From Vibrio gangliei (GTDB lineage Bacteria; Pseudomonadota; Gammaproteobacteria; Enterobacterales; Vibrionaceae): a stretch of 64,000 nucleotides of DNA. Below are positions 55,434-62,465 of this stretch, in pieces (position 1 is the stretch's first letter; every line of letters starts with the position of its first letter). The notes under the pieces were generated by a model. The model made no database searches. It had not been told where the DNA came from and worked only from the letters and a program-made list of their open reading frames with translations. Made by a program: the position numbers and the translations under genes. Location of the stretch: positions 186,001 to 250,000 of the forward strand of contig NZ_AP021869.1 of assembly GCF_026001925.1 (NCBI RefSeq), read 5' to 3'.

Positions 55434-55838
55434 TTATATGGATAAGGTTGAATGAATAAATAGTTTAAAATCAGTGAGGTGTTTGTTTAATACCGCGATG
55501 ACAATATCTATGTTGAGGTTTTGATAATCGTGTACCGCAATGTTTCTTAAGCCCACCATTTTTTGCATTGCATTTGAAGTGTTTTCATCCAACAAACCTA
55601 GTTGGTGAAGTTGCTGAAATGAATCGCGGCTGCTTTGTGGAATAGGGCCGTTATTGAGCCTTAATAGTCGATTGGCAATGTCAATGCAGGCTTCACAGAT
55701 ACGTTGTAGATTTAAAATAACGGAATCTTGCTTAGTGAAATTACGACGAAACTCAACGTCATCATGTTGATATTCTTCATCAATTCGTTTTAAGCAGCGT
55801 TCAATAATTGATACTTTATTGAGAATTACATCATCCAT
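55434..55838 (-). CDS. hepT: HepT-like HEPN toxin of a MntA/HepT module
   Basis: HEPN-domain ribonuclease toxin, 134 residues from ATG 55838, which follows a perfect AGGAGG by six bases. The catalytic motif Rx4HxY is intact: R98 NIAV H103 D Y105 in LRNIAVHDYQ. The protein is all-helical with an N-terminal basic part. In the Shewanella system, HepT cleaves RNA and is silenced by AMP groups that MntA adds to the tyrosine of this motif (established knowledge). It overlaps mntA by eight bases. Active toxicity is inferred from intact residues. Confidence 0.9.
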   Translation of the reverse strand: MDDVILNKVSIIERCLKRIDEEYQHDDVEFRRNFTKQDSVILNLQRICEACIDIANRLLRLNNGPIPQSSRDSFQQLHQLGLLDENTSNAMQKMVGLRNIAVHDYQNLNIDIVIAVLNKHLTDFKLFIHSTLSI

Positions 55839-56262
55839 TGATTTCCTCCTGCTCATTCCAGCGTTCTAATAAGCCATTGATGTTATCTTTACGATTGTAC
55901 TGTAAATCTTGATACATGCGAAAGGTGTCTACTTCAAACCCGGGCGCTTGATTGTGTTTATCGAACAGTAGTTTACCTTCACTTATAATTTGGAAACGTA
56001 GAACAGTATTGGCTTCTCGCAAGTTGATTAAGTCAATGTCGCAGTTTAACTGACTAGCAAGAGATTGAGCTGCATTCCAGATTTCTTCTGGTGGGATATT
56101 CGGTTCTGGAAAAATAGCCAAGTCGATATCGCTATCTGGGCGTGCTTGACCTGTTGCTTGTGAGCCAAATAAATAGGCGAAAGAGACTTGACCTGGCAGT
56201 GTATTTTCCAATGCTTTTAATAGGTTGTATTTCAATTTATCTAAATGAACCGTATGCATCAT
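55831..56262 (-). CDS. mntA: MntA-type nucleotidyltransferase antitoxin
   Basis: Minimal nucleotidyltransferase of 143 residues. The catalytic pattern GSx10DxD is intact: GSQATGQARPDSDIDLAI with Gly33-Ser34 and Asp45/Asp47. Family members adenylylate the partner HepT. The gene is upstream of hepT with an eight-base overlap, the usual antitoxin-first order. Translation begins at one of two adjacent ATG codons. It is the last gene before rjg, separated by a spacer that contains half of a family B element. Confidence 0.9.
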   Translation of the reverse strand: MMHTVHLDKLKYNLLKALENTLPGQVSFAYLFGSQATGQARPDSDIDLAIFPEPNIPPEEIWNAAQSLASQLNCDIDLINLREANTVLRFQIISEGKLLFDKHNQAPGFEVDTFRMYQDLQYNRKDNINGLLERWNEQEEING

Positions 56263-56362
56263 ATTGCATTCTTTTCTTTACCTAGTTAACGATAGCTTAG
56301 CAGACATTAAGTTGCTGAGATAGTTAGGCTACTTTTCCTAAGTAGAACGACAGCATGAAACC

Positions 56363-56420
56363 CTGTCGTCCTCCTTGAGGAGCCTAAGCGACATCGAGGA
56401 TCTACATGCAGCGTCCTGTG
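56363..56420. repeat. Half of a family B element
   Basis: CTGTCGTCCTCCTTGAGGAG, then CCTAAGCGACATCGAGGATC. It matches the left half of the element at 20878-20971 closely. The right half and the closing ATGACG are missing, so this copy is truncated. It lies between mntA and rjg. Confidence 0.78.
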
Positions 56421-56448
56421 AACAAATGCCTACTCAGAATCGTAAAAT

Positions 56449-57894
56449 TCAAACAATAACTTCAGCATTTACTTTTTTAACTAAAACATCAGTAAACTCA
56501 GCTTTCGTCTCCGGCTCCCCATGAATCAAATGAATTTGCTTAATGTCCGACTCAATCCCCTCAATAAACTCCAATAAATCATCACGATCTGCATGGGCTG
56601 AATACCCAGACATAGAATGAATGTGAGCGTTTACTTCTACTTTATCTCCATCAATTTCAACATAGCTATACTCATTTTGCAGATCTCGACCTAGTGTTCC
56701 TTGAGCTTGATAGCCCGCTAGAATGACATCGGTTCTTTTATCGGGAAGTAGAGCTTTTAAATAATTCATGATGCGGCCACCGTTACACATACCACTTGCG
56801 GCAACCACGATAGCGGGTTCATTGGTGGAGGTTAAGCGATTAACGAGCCTCATATGATCTTTGTGAGATTCAACCATCACAAATTGCTCAAACGCCATTG
56901 GGTGACGTTTTCTTCCCACTGATAATCCATCTTGCGCTTCTTTATTCCATAGTTCATGAAACTTCATATATTGCTCAGTCACCTCAATGGCCAGCGGTGA
57001 ATCGAGAATAATAGGCAACTGTTGCCAATAGTCGTCATCGGTCGATTCTGTTTCAATGCTGTGTTCAATGAGTCGTTCAATATCAAATAATAACTCTTGC
57101 GTACGCCCCACACTAAAAGCCGGAATAAGTATCACGCCACCATCTAGTAGCGATTTTTCAACAATGACTTCTAAGCGTTTAGAGCGAGTGGCGACATCAT
57201 CATGAGTTTTATTGCCATAAGTGCTTTCAATGACCAAATAATCTGCACGTTTGGGTGATATAGGGTCAGGAAGAAGTGGTGTGTTACGCGGCCCAAGATC
57301 ACCTGAGAACACAATAATTTCATCATTTGGTAGCGTGATTTCAATATAAGCCGAACCCAAAATATGACCAGCAGGTTTAAAACAGAATGAAAGGAAGTCG
57401 CGTGTATGTTCGTGCTCTTTACCTAGGGACCAGGAACTAGGAACTTGTCTTCCCTTAATGTTTTTCAATTGATTATATTCCAAAGGCACAATCAATGTTT
57501 TCAAATGTGCTAACACTTTTTCACGTTGTTTTTGATTTAAACCCAGTTGAAGTTTCAATCCATCATCTAACATTAAAGGGATGAGTTCGGCGGTCGCTTG
57601 TGTGCAATAAATCGGTTTATCAAACCCGGCAGCTAGTAGCCAAGGTAAGCGGCCGATATGATCAATATGCGCGTGTGTGATTAACAGCGCATCAATATGA
57701 TCAATATCAAACTCAATGTTTAATGGTTGGCTATCCTTACCTTGAAATAAGCCACAATCGATAAGCAAATTAATGTCGTTAATGCGCAACTCATGACAAG
57801 AGCCGGTAACGGTATCTTTTGCGCCGTGGTGGGTTAGGTAGTAGTCATGCTGCGGATGAAGTTGATATTGCTCTAAAGTCATAAACCTAGCCAT
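56449..57894 (-). CDS. rjg: MBL-fold beta-CASP RNA exonuclease-like protein, right junction gene
   Basis: Metallo-beta-lactamase fold protein with a beta-CASP domain; 481 residues. The zinc motif HAHIDH is at 74-79, other metal ligands are in FKPAGHILGSA and VFSGDLGPR, and the C-terminal beta-CASP/RMMBL signature is HIHSMSGYSAHADRDDLLEF. Relatives are 3'-end processing or 5'-3' exoribonuclease enzymes. In Vibrio this gene is the right border of the O-antigen/capsule locus. An unusual stretch at residues about 147-160 (GRQVPSSWSLGK) is translated from a family C repeat copy, in frame, between HxHxDH and the PAGHILGSA block. No frameshift results. Confidence 0.88.
   Translation of the reverse strand: MARFMTLEQYQLHPQHDYYLTHHGAKDTVTGSCHELRINDINLLIDCGLFQGKDSQPLNIEFDIDHIDALLITHAHIDHIGRLPWLLAAGFDKPIYCTQATAELIPLMLDDGLKLQLGLNQKQREKVLAHLKTLIVPLEYNQLKNIKGRQVPSSWSLGKEHEHTRDFLSFCFKPAGHILGSAYIEITLPNDEIIVFSGDLGPRNTPLLPDPISPKRADYLVIESTYGNKTHDDVATRSKRLEVIVEKSLLDGGVILIPAFSVGRTQELLFDIERLIEHSIETESTDDDYWQQLPIILDSPLAIEVTEQYMKFHELWNKEAQDGLSVGRKRHPMAFEQFVMVESHKDHMRLVNRLTSTNEPAIVVAASGMCNGGRIMNYLKALLPDKRTDVILAGYQAQGTLGRDLQNEYSYVEIDGDKVEVNAHIHSMSGYSAHADRDDLLEFIEGIESDIKQIHLIHGEPETKAEFTDVLVKKVNAEVIV
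57422..57446 (+). repeat. Family C repeat copy inside rjg
   Basis: CCTAGGGACCAGGAACTAGG then AACTT matches the family C copy at 38471-38505 (CTAGGGACTAGGAACTAG...AGGAACTTT), differing at about one position over the shared 20. It is inside a coding region, on the strand opposite to rjg. Confidence 0.82.
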
Positions 57895-58109
57895 TAAATC
57901 GTAAGAACATAAGTGCAGAATAACGTTTATAGTGTGTAAAGTTTGCGCAACTAATCATGCTTTCGATGCAGTTAACTGTTTTTATTTATAAATGTTATGT
58001 ATGTGTCACAAATAAGAACGCGGTCTTGACTAAGATTTGTCCTACCTAGGCTCGCGAAAGTGTGAGCTAGGTGGTAGAATTTGCATCGAATTTTTAGAGG
58101 TCAATCTGT
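57895..58109. promoter_or_regulatory. Divergent rjg/polymer-operon control region
   Basis: This AT-rich 215-base gap must contain promoters for rjg and for the rightward operon. A hairpin is visible at 58042-58076: TACCTAGGCTC and GAGCTAGGTGGTA around GCGAAAGTGT. Its right arm ends in GGTGGTAGAATTTGC (58070-58084), which vaguely resembles the ops element GGCGGTAGCGTGC recognised by RfaH. It matches at roughly two thirds of positions, so an RfaH-type leader is only a suggestion. Confidence 0.4.
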
Positions 58110-59336
58110 GTGAAAAAGAAAATTAAAATGTTTATCAAGCAGTTGCTATCGAAGACCGGTGTATTCGATTTTTATGTCAAGCAGCTGTACATTTATCTCA
58201 CAGTGATTGTGTATAAAGTTAAGTACTTTAGGATAAAAGTTGAGCCTAATCAGGTTGTATTTGAATCATTTCAGGGAAAATCAGCTTCAGATTCACCATA
58301 CGCTCTATATCTAGAGTTACAGAAAACAAAACCTGAATATAAATTTATATGGGTCTTTGACAAAATTAATGACCCTGATGCTTTAAGGCTTAAGTCAAAG
58401 AAGAACACTACGATTGTTCAGCGGGGTTCGGCTGCTTATTTTAGGGCTTACGCAGAAAGTCAGTATTGGATTGTCAACTGTCGTCTTCCATACCGTTTGA
58501 TTCCTTCTAAACAACAGGCTCTAGTGCAATGTTGGCATGGCACCCCTTTGAAAAAGCTAGGTAAAGATATCATGATAGAAAATCATCCAACATCTAGTTT
58601 AAAAGCTATGCATTTTGCTTATCAGTGGGAGGGTCAGCGGTGTGACTATTTTTTATCCCCTAGCGCTTATGCTTCACGGTGTTTTAAAAGCTCTTTCGCT
58701 CTTAAGGATGAGCAATTACTAGAGCTTGGTTACCCAAGAAATGATGAACTGTTTCTCTATAAAGACAACCTTGATTATCAAAATATGATCAAGAAAAAGC
58801 TCGGTATAGATACAGATAAAAAAGTGGTTCTCTATGCTCCAACGTTCAGGGATGATGATTTTGAGCATGGAAAGCATGTAGCATCTAATCGACTAGATAA
58901 TGATGAATTTAAAACTCATTTTGGAAGTGATGTTCAGTTTTTATTTCGAGGGCATTACTTTGCTCAAGTGAAAGATAACAATGATGAGTTTTTTTTAGAT
59001 GTGTCTGGCTACTCAAGAATTAATGATTTACTGCTGATCGCAGATGAACTGATCACTGACTATTCGAGCCTGTTTTTTGATTATCTCATTTTAGAAAGAC
59101 CGATATATTTTTATATGTATGATAAGGATAAATACCTTAACCATTTGCGAGGCACTTACTTGGATGTAAGTAAGGATATGCCTGGGGTTGTGGTAGAATC
59201 ACAAAAAGACCTGTTAAAGCAGATGCATGCTAGTGAAAGAAGTCATTCAATAGCTCAGTTCAATGCTATCTATAATCCATACGAGAAAGGTCAATCGGCA
59301 TCTCGTGTTATTCAACAAATTTTAGGTAATCAATAA
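58110..59336 (+). CDS. CDP-glycerol:polyol-phosphate transferase family protein (TagB/TagF-like)
   Basis: Teichoic-acid-type glycerophosphotransferase, 408 residues. Two family motifs are present: CWHGTPLKKLGKD with the catalytic His143, and ITDYSSLFFDYLILERPIYF at about 315-334. An amphipathic or membrane-associated N-terminus (about 20-38) is typical. The enzyme would transfer glycerol phosphate, or a related polyol phosphate, from a CDP donor to a lipid- or glycan-linked acceptor at the inner membrane. It starts with GTG nine bases after AGAGG; an ATG six codons downstream is possible. First gene of a tightly packed operon; its stop overlaps the tagD-like ATG by one base. Confidence 0.9.
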   Translation: MKKKIKMFIKQLLSKTGVFDFYVKQLYIYLTVIVYKVKYFRIKVEPNQVVFESFQGKSASDSPYALYLELQKTKPEYKFIWVFDKINDPDALRLKSKKNTTIVQRGSAAYFRAYAESQYWIVNCRLPYRLIPSKQQALVQCWHGTPLKKLGKDIMIENHPTSSLKAMHFAYQWEGQRCDYFLSPSAYASRCFKSSFALKDEQLLELGYPRNDELFLYKDNLDYQNMIKKKLGIDTDKKVVLYAPTFRDDDFEHGKHVASNRLDNDEFKTHFGSDVQFLFRGHYFAQVKDNNDEFFLDVSGYSRINDLLLIADELITDYSSLFFDYLILERPIYFYMYDKDKYLNHLRGTYLDVSKDMPGVVVESQKDLLKQMHASERSHSIAQFNAIYNPYEKGQSASRVIQQILGNQ

Positions 59337-59731
59337 TGTCAAAACGCGTAATTACCTTTGGAACTTTTGATGTCTTTCATGTAGGGCATGTAAATATTTT
59401 AGAACGTTGTGCAACCTTAGGTGATACTTTGATCGTTGGCGTATCAAGTGATGCACTGAATTTTTCAAAAAAGCAACGTAACCCGATTTATTCTGAACAA
59501 GATAGAATGAAGATAATCCAATCATTATCTTTTGTTGATGAAGTTTTTGTTGAGCACTCTCTAGAGAAAAAGCGTGAATACATTGAGTTCTACAAAGCAG
59601 ATGTACTGGCGATGGGTGATGATTGGAAGGGGAAGTTTGATGAGTTTTCTGATATCTGTGAAGTCATCTACTTCCCAAGAACACCATCAATTTCAACTTC
59701 AGAAGTTATTGAAATTGCAAAGAATATCTAA
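59336..59731 (+). CDS. Glycerol-3-phosphate cytidylyltransferase (TagD-like)
   Basis: Nucleotidyltransferase that makes CDP-glycerol from CTP and sn-glycerol-3-phosphate; 131 residues, the length of Bacillus TagD (129). Both signatures are intact: the HxGH motif HVGH (15-18) in TFDVFHVGHVNILER, and RTPSISTSEVI (115-125), equivalent to the RTxGISTT motif. Other cytidylyltransferases of this size could use a different polyol phosphate, but the neighbouring TagB/F-like transferases favour CDP-glycerol. The stop-start junction upstream is TAATG. Confidence 0.88.
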   Translation: MSKRVITFGTFDVFHVGHVNILERCATLGDTLIVGVSSDALNFSKKQRNPIYSEQDRMKIIQSLSFVDEVFVEHSLEKKREYIEFYKADVLAMGDDWKGKFDEFSDICEVIYFPRTPSISTSEVIEIAKNI

Positions 59732-59751
59732 TCTTGTTTGGTGCGGTTGTT

Positions 59752-60927
59752 GTGAATAAGAATCGATATTTAAAGCTAAGAAGCGTGCTTTTTATTAAAG
59801 GCATGCTTTTTTCTATTTTTGGCTTTTTTATTGGTCGAGATAAAAAACGGATTATCTTTAATTCAGAATTCAATACAGAGTTTAACCATAATTCTAAGTA
59901 TCTGTTTTTATACTTTTTAAAGCATTACCCCGACTTTGACATAAAGTTTGTCATTAATGATTTAGAACAGCAAAAACAACTAAACCAGTCGATAGGTCCA
60001 TACTTTATTGATACATATAGTTTTAAAAATAGGCTGTATGTTTTAAAGGCGGCAACTTGGATAACGTCATCTTTAGAAACACCTATTGGTGGTTTCGCCC
60101 AATCTTACAAGCGAAAGGTATTTCACCTGGGGCACGGGGCGCCGTTGAAATGTATTGGGCGGGCTGAAAAATATCTGAACTGGAAAAAGGCATTGTATTA
60201 TCGCCTAATTAAAGGGAATTTTAGTTACTTTTTTTCAACATCAAAGGCTTTTTCTGAAACTTGGCGAGCTTGTCTTAATTTAAAACATGAACAGGTAGTG
60301 ATTGCTGGCCAAGCAAGAAACGATGCATTGGATGTGAACTATAAACATGCTACCCATGTGCTTCAATTGCAAAAAGAAAAAAAGCACATTCTCTATGCCC
60401 CTACGTGGAGGCCTTTTGATGATACAGAGATTTTTCCATTTTTAGATTTTAATGCTGAGCAGCTTGACTTGTTTCTTGGGCAGCAAGGTTGCACTTTGCA
60501 TTTAAGGGTCCATCCTAACTTTGAAACAGGGATCCCTAGTAAAGTAAAGAACATGAAAAATGTTAGTGTTCTCTCGCGTGAATGTGTTACTGATATCAAC
60601 GAAATACTTGGGCAGTTTGATTTATTGATTACTGATTATTCAAGCATTTACTTAGATTTTCTGTTAACGCTAAAACCTATACTATTTCTGCCCTATGATT
60701 ATGAAAAGTACAAAAATAAAATAGGTTTTACTATTCCTTATGAGCAAGCGACTCCAGGCCCAAAACCCAAAACACAAAAGCAGTTTATAAATGAAATCAG
60801 TGAACTGCTGAATAATGAAAGTTATTTTGCTACTGAACGTAAAGATGCCAATGACTGGCTGAATGTTGTTCAAGACCAACACGCAAAGCAAAATGCACAA
60901 TTAATCTTTCAACTTACTGAAAGTTAA
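59752..60927 (+). CDS. CDP-glycerol:polyol-phosphate transferase family protein (TagF-like)
   Basis: Second glycerophosphotransferase of the operon, 391 residues from GTG 59752; a TTG six codons upstream has no ribosome site. Motifs: FHLGHGAPLKCIGRAEKYLN with the catalytic His, LYAPTWRPF, and LLITDYSSIYLDFLLTLKPI near the C-terminus. It may act as a polymerase while the first enzyme primes, or the reverse; sequence alone does not say. It lacks the long C-terminal extension of Staphylococcus TagF but keeps the whole catalytic domain. Low GC compared with the waa genes. Confidence 0.88.
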   Translation: MNKNRYLKLRSVLFIKGMLFSIFGFFIGRDKKRIIFNSEFNTEFNHNSKYLFLYFLKHYPDFDIKFVINDLEQQKQLNQSIGPYFIDTYSFKNRLYVLKAATWITSSLETPIGGFAQSYKRKVFHLGHGAPLKCIGRAEKYLNWKKALYYRLIKGNFSYFFSTSKAFSETWRACLNLKHEQVVIAGQARNDALDVNYKHATHVLQLQKEKKHILYAPTWRPFDDTEIFPFLDFNAEQLDLFLGQQGCTLHLRVHPNFETGIPSKVKNMKNVSVLSRECVTDINEILGQFDLLITDYSSIYLDFLLTLKPILFLPYDYEKYKNKIGFTIPYEQATPGPKPKTQKQFINEISELLNNESYFATERKDANDWLNVVQDQHAKQNAQLIFQLTES

Positions 60928-60931
60928 CAAG

Positions 60932-61711
60932 ATGAAGGCTAATAGTTTGAATACCAAAGCAATATCTAGAAATCTATATATTCTGTATACATTGGCTCAC
61001 TTGAAAAAAAAGGCCAATATTCGTGGTACATTTTTAGGATATCTATGGTGGATTATCGAACCAATGATGCTTATCGCTTTATATAGCTATGTGGTTGGAG
61101 TGATTTTTGGGCACCGCGGAGCGGATCAAATCTTAATGATTGCAATTGGTGTTACACTATGGAAATGGTGGAGTTCGAGCATGTCAATTTCGACCACATC
61201 ATTCCGGCGTTATAAAGGTATCGTTTGCCAAGTAAAGATGCCCTTACCAATTTTGCCTACATCCGAGGTATGTGGTGAGAGCTACATGTTCTGCTTTGCT
61301 TATTTGATATTACAAACAGTATTGTTGTTTCTTGGTTATATACCCGATATATTTGCACTTGCATTAACCTTTGTCATTACAATGATCGCTGTAAGTGCTA
61401 TATCGCTATTTTGGGCGATGTTAAATGTATTTGTTCGTGATACCGCTTTTTTAGTTGGCTTCGGTCTTAGAATCTTATTCTATATTACTCCAATTATTTA
61501 TCCTGCCAGCCGTGTTCCGCATAGTTTGCGATTTTTGGTTGAATTGAATCCATTCGCTCACTTAATTAGCTTTTATAACAATGCATTGATATATACCGAT
61601 AAGGTCAGTTATAGCCATATGCTGTACGCATTAGTGGCTTCATCTGTGGTATTGATCGCTTTGATACGTATTTGTAAGCGACTTACTCCACAAATCATCA
61701 GGAATGTTTAA
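60932..61711 (+). CDS. ABC-2 type polysaccharide/teichoic acid export permease
   Basis: Integral membrane subunit of an ABC polymer exporter, 259 residues with six predicted spans. The N-terminal amphipathic stretch LKKKANIRGTFLGYLWWIIE, the family RGADQILMIAIGVTLWKWWS and the C-terminal RILFYITPIIYPASRVPHSL and LVELNPFAHLISFYNNALIY match the TagG/KpsM/Wzm family. It would move the lipid-linked polymer made by the upstream enzymes across the inner membrane. It is followed by its ATPase with the genes nearly touching. Confidence 0.9.
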   Translation: MKANSLNTKAISRNLYILYTLAHLKKKANIRGTFLGYLWWIIEPMMLIALYSYVVGVIFGHRGADQILMIAIGVTLWKWWSSSMSISTTSFRRYKGIVCQVKMPLPILPTSEVCGESYMFCFAYLILQTVLLFLGYIPDIFALALTFVITMIAVSAISLFWAMLNVFVRDTAFLVGFGLRILFYITPIIYPASRVPHSLRFLVELNPFAHLISFYNNALIYTDKVSYSHMLYALVASSVVLIALIRICKRLTPQIIRNV

Positions 61712-61712
61712 C

Positions 61713-62456
61713 ATGAGTAATGAAAAAAACTTAGTCGTCGAGCTTGATGATGTGACATTAAAGTATGCTAATAGTACGAGCTTTAACCTTAAACGCTTAT
61801 TTTTGTCTAAACATGAAAGACAGAGAGTGGTTTCAAATTCCAATGCTAACCGCGAAGCAGCTTTGAGCAATGTGTCTTTAAAGTTTTATGAGGGAGATAT
61901 TGTTGGTATTGTCGGGCGTAACGGTGCCGGTAAGTCTACTATTTGTAAGGTCTTATCGGGTGTACTAGAACCGACCAGTGGTAAATTTTACTCGAAGCTT
62001 GATGTGGGTTCATTACTCTCTCTAAACTCTTTTTTTGCTAAAGAGTTAAGCGGGTTAGACAATATTTATCTAGCTGGTGCCTTATTAGGTAAAAACAAAA
62101 AAGAAATTGAAGAGAAAATTGAAGAAATCATTAATTTCTCCGAGTTAGAAGAGTCCATTCATAAACCTATTGAAACTTACTCAAGTGGTATGGTTTCTCG
62201 ACTAGCATTCTCGATTGCGACTACTTATCGCAGTGATATTTTGATCATTGACGAAGTATTGAGTGTAGGTGATAAATACTTTAGAGAAAAGTGTAAAAAG
62301 AGAATGAATGAGATTATGAAGGAATCTCGTTTGATAATTATCGTTTCACACTCAGATTCGGATATAAGAAGTATGTGTAATCGTGCAGTTTATTTAGATA
62401 AAGGACGAGTGATTGCTGATGGTAGTGTTTGTGAAATTTTTGATTTATATAATTAA
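61713..62456 (+). CDS. ABC polymer exporter ATPase (TagH/KpsT/Wzt-type)
   Basis: ATPase subunit of the exporter, 247 residues. Walker A is GRNGAGKST, the signature motif YSSGMVSRLAFSIA (degenerate SGG as usual in this subfamily), and Walker B ILIIDEVLSVGD. There is no C-terminal carbohydrate-binding domain of the kind found in long Wzt proteins, so export is expected to be of the KpsT or short TagH kind without chain-end recognition. ATG 61713 is preferred because AGGA lies nine bases upstream; ATG 61704 would overlap the permease stop by eight bases. Confidence 0.9.
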   Translation: MSNEKNLVVELDDVTLKYANSTSFNLKRLFLSKHERQRVVSNSNANREAALSNVSLKFYEGDIVGIVGRNGAGKSTICKVLSGVLEPTSGKFYSKLDVGSLLSLNSFFAKELSGLDNIYLAGALLGKNKKEIEEKIEEIINFSELEESIHKPIETYSSGMVSRLAFSIATTYRSDILIIDEVLSVGDKYFREKCKKRMNEIMKESRLIIIVSHSDSDIRSMCNRAVYLDKGRVIADGSVCEIFDLYN

Positions 62457-62465
62457 AGGTTTAAA

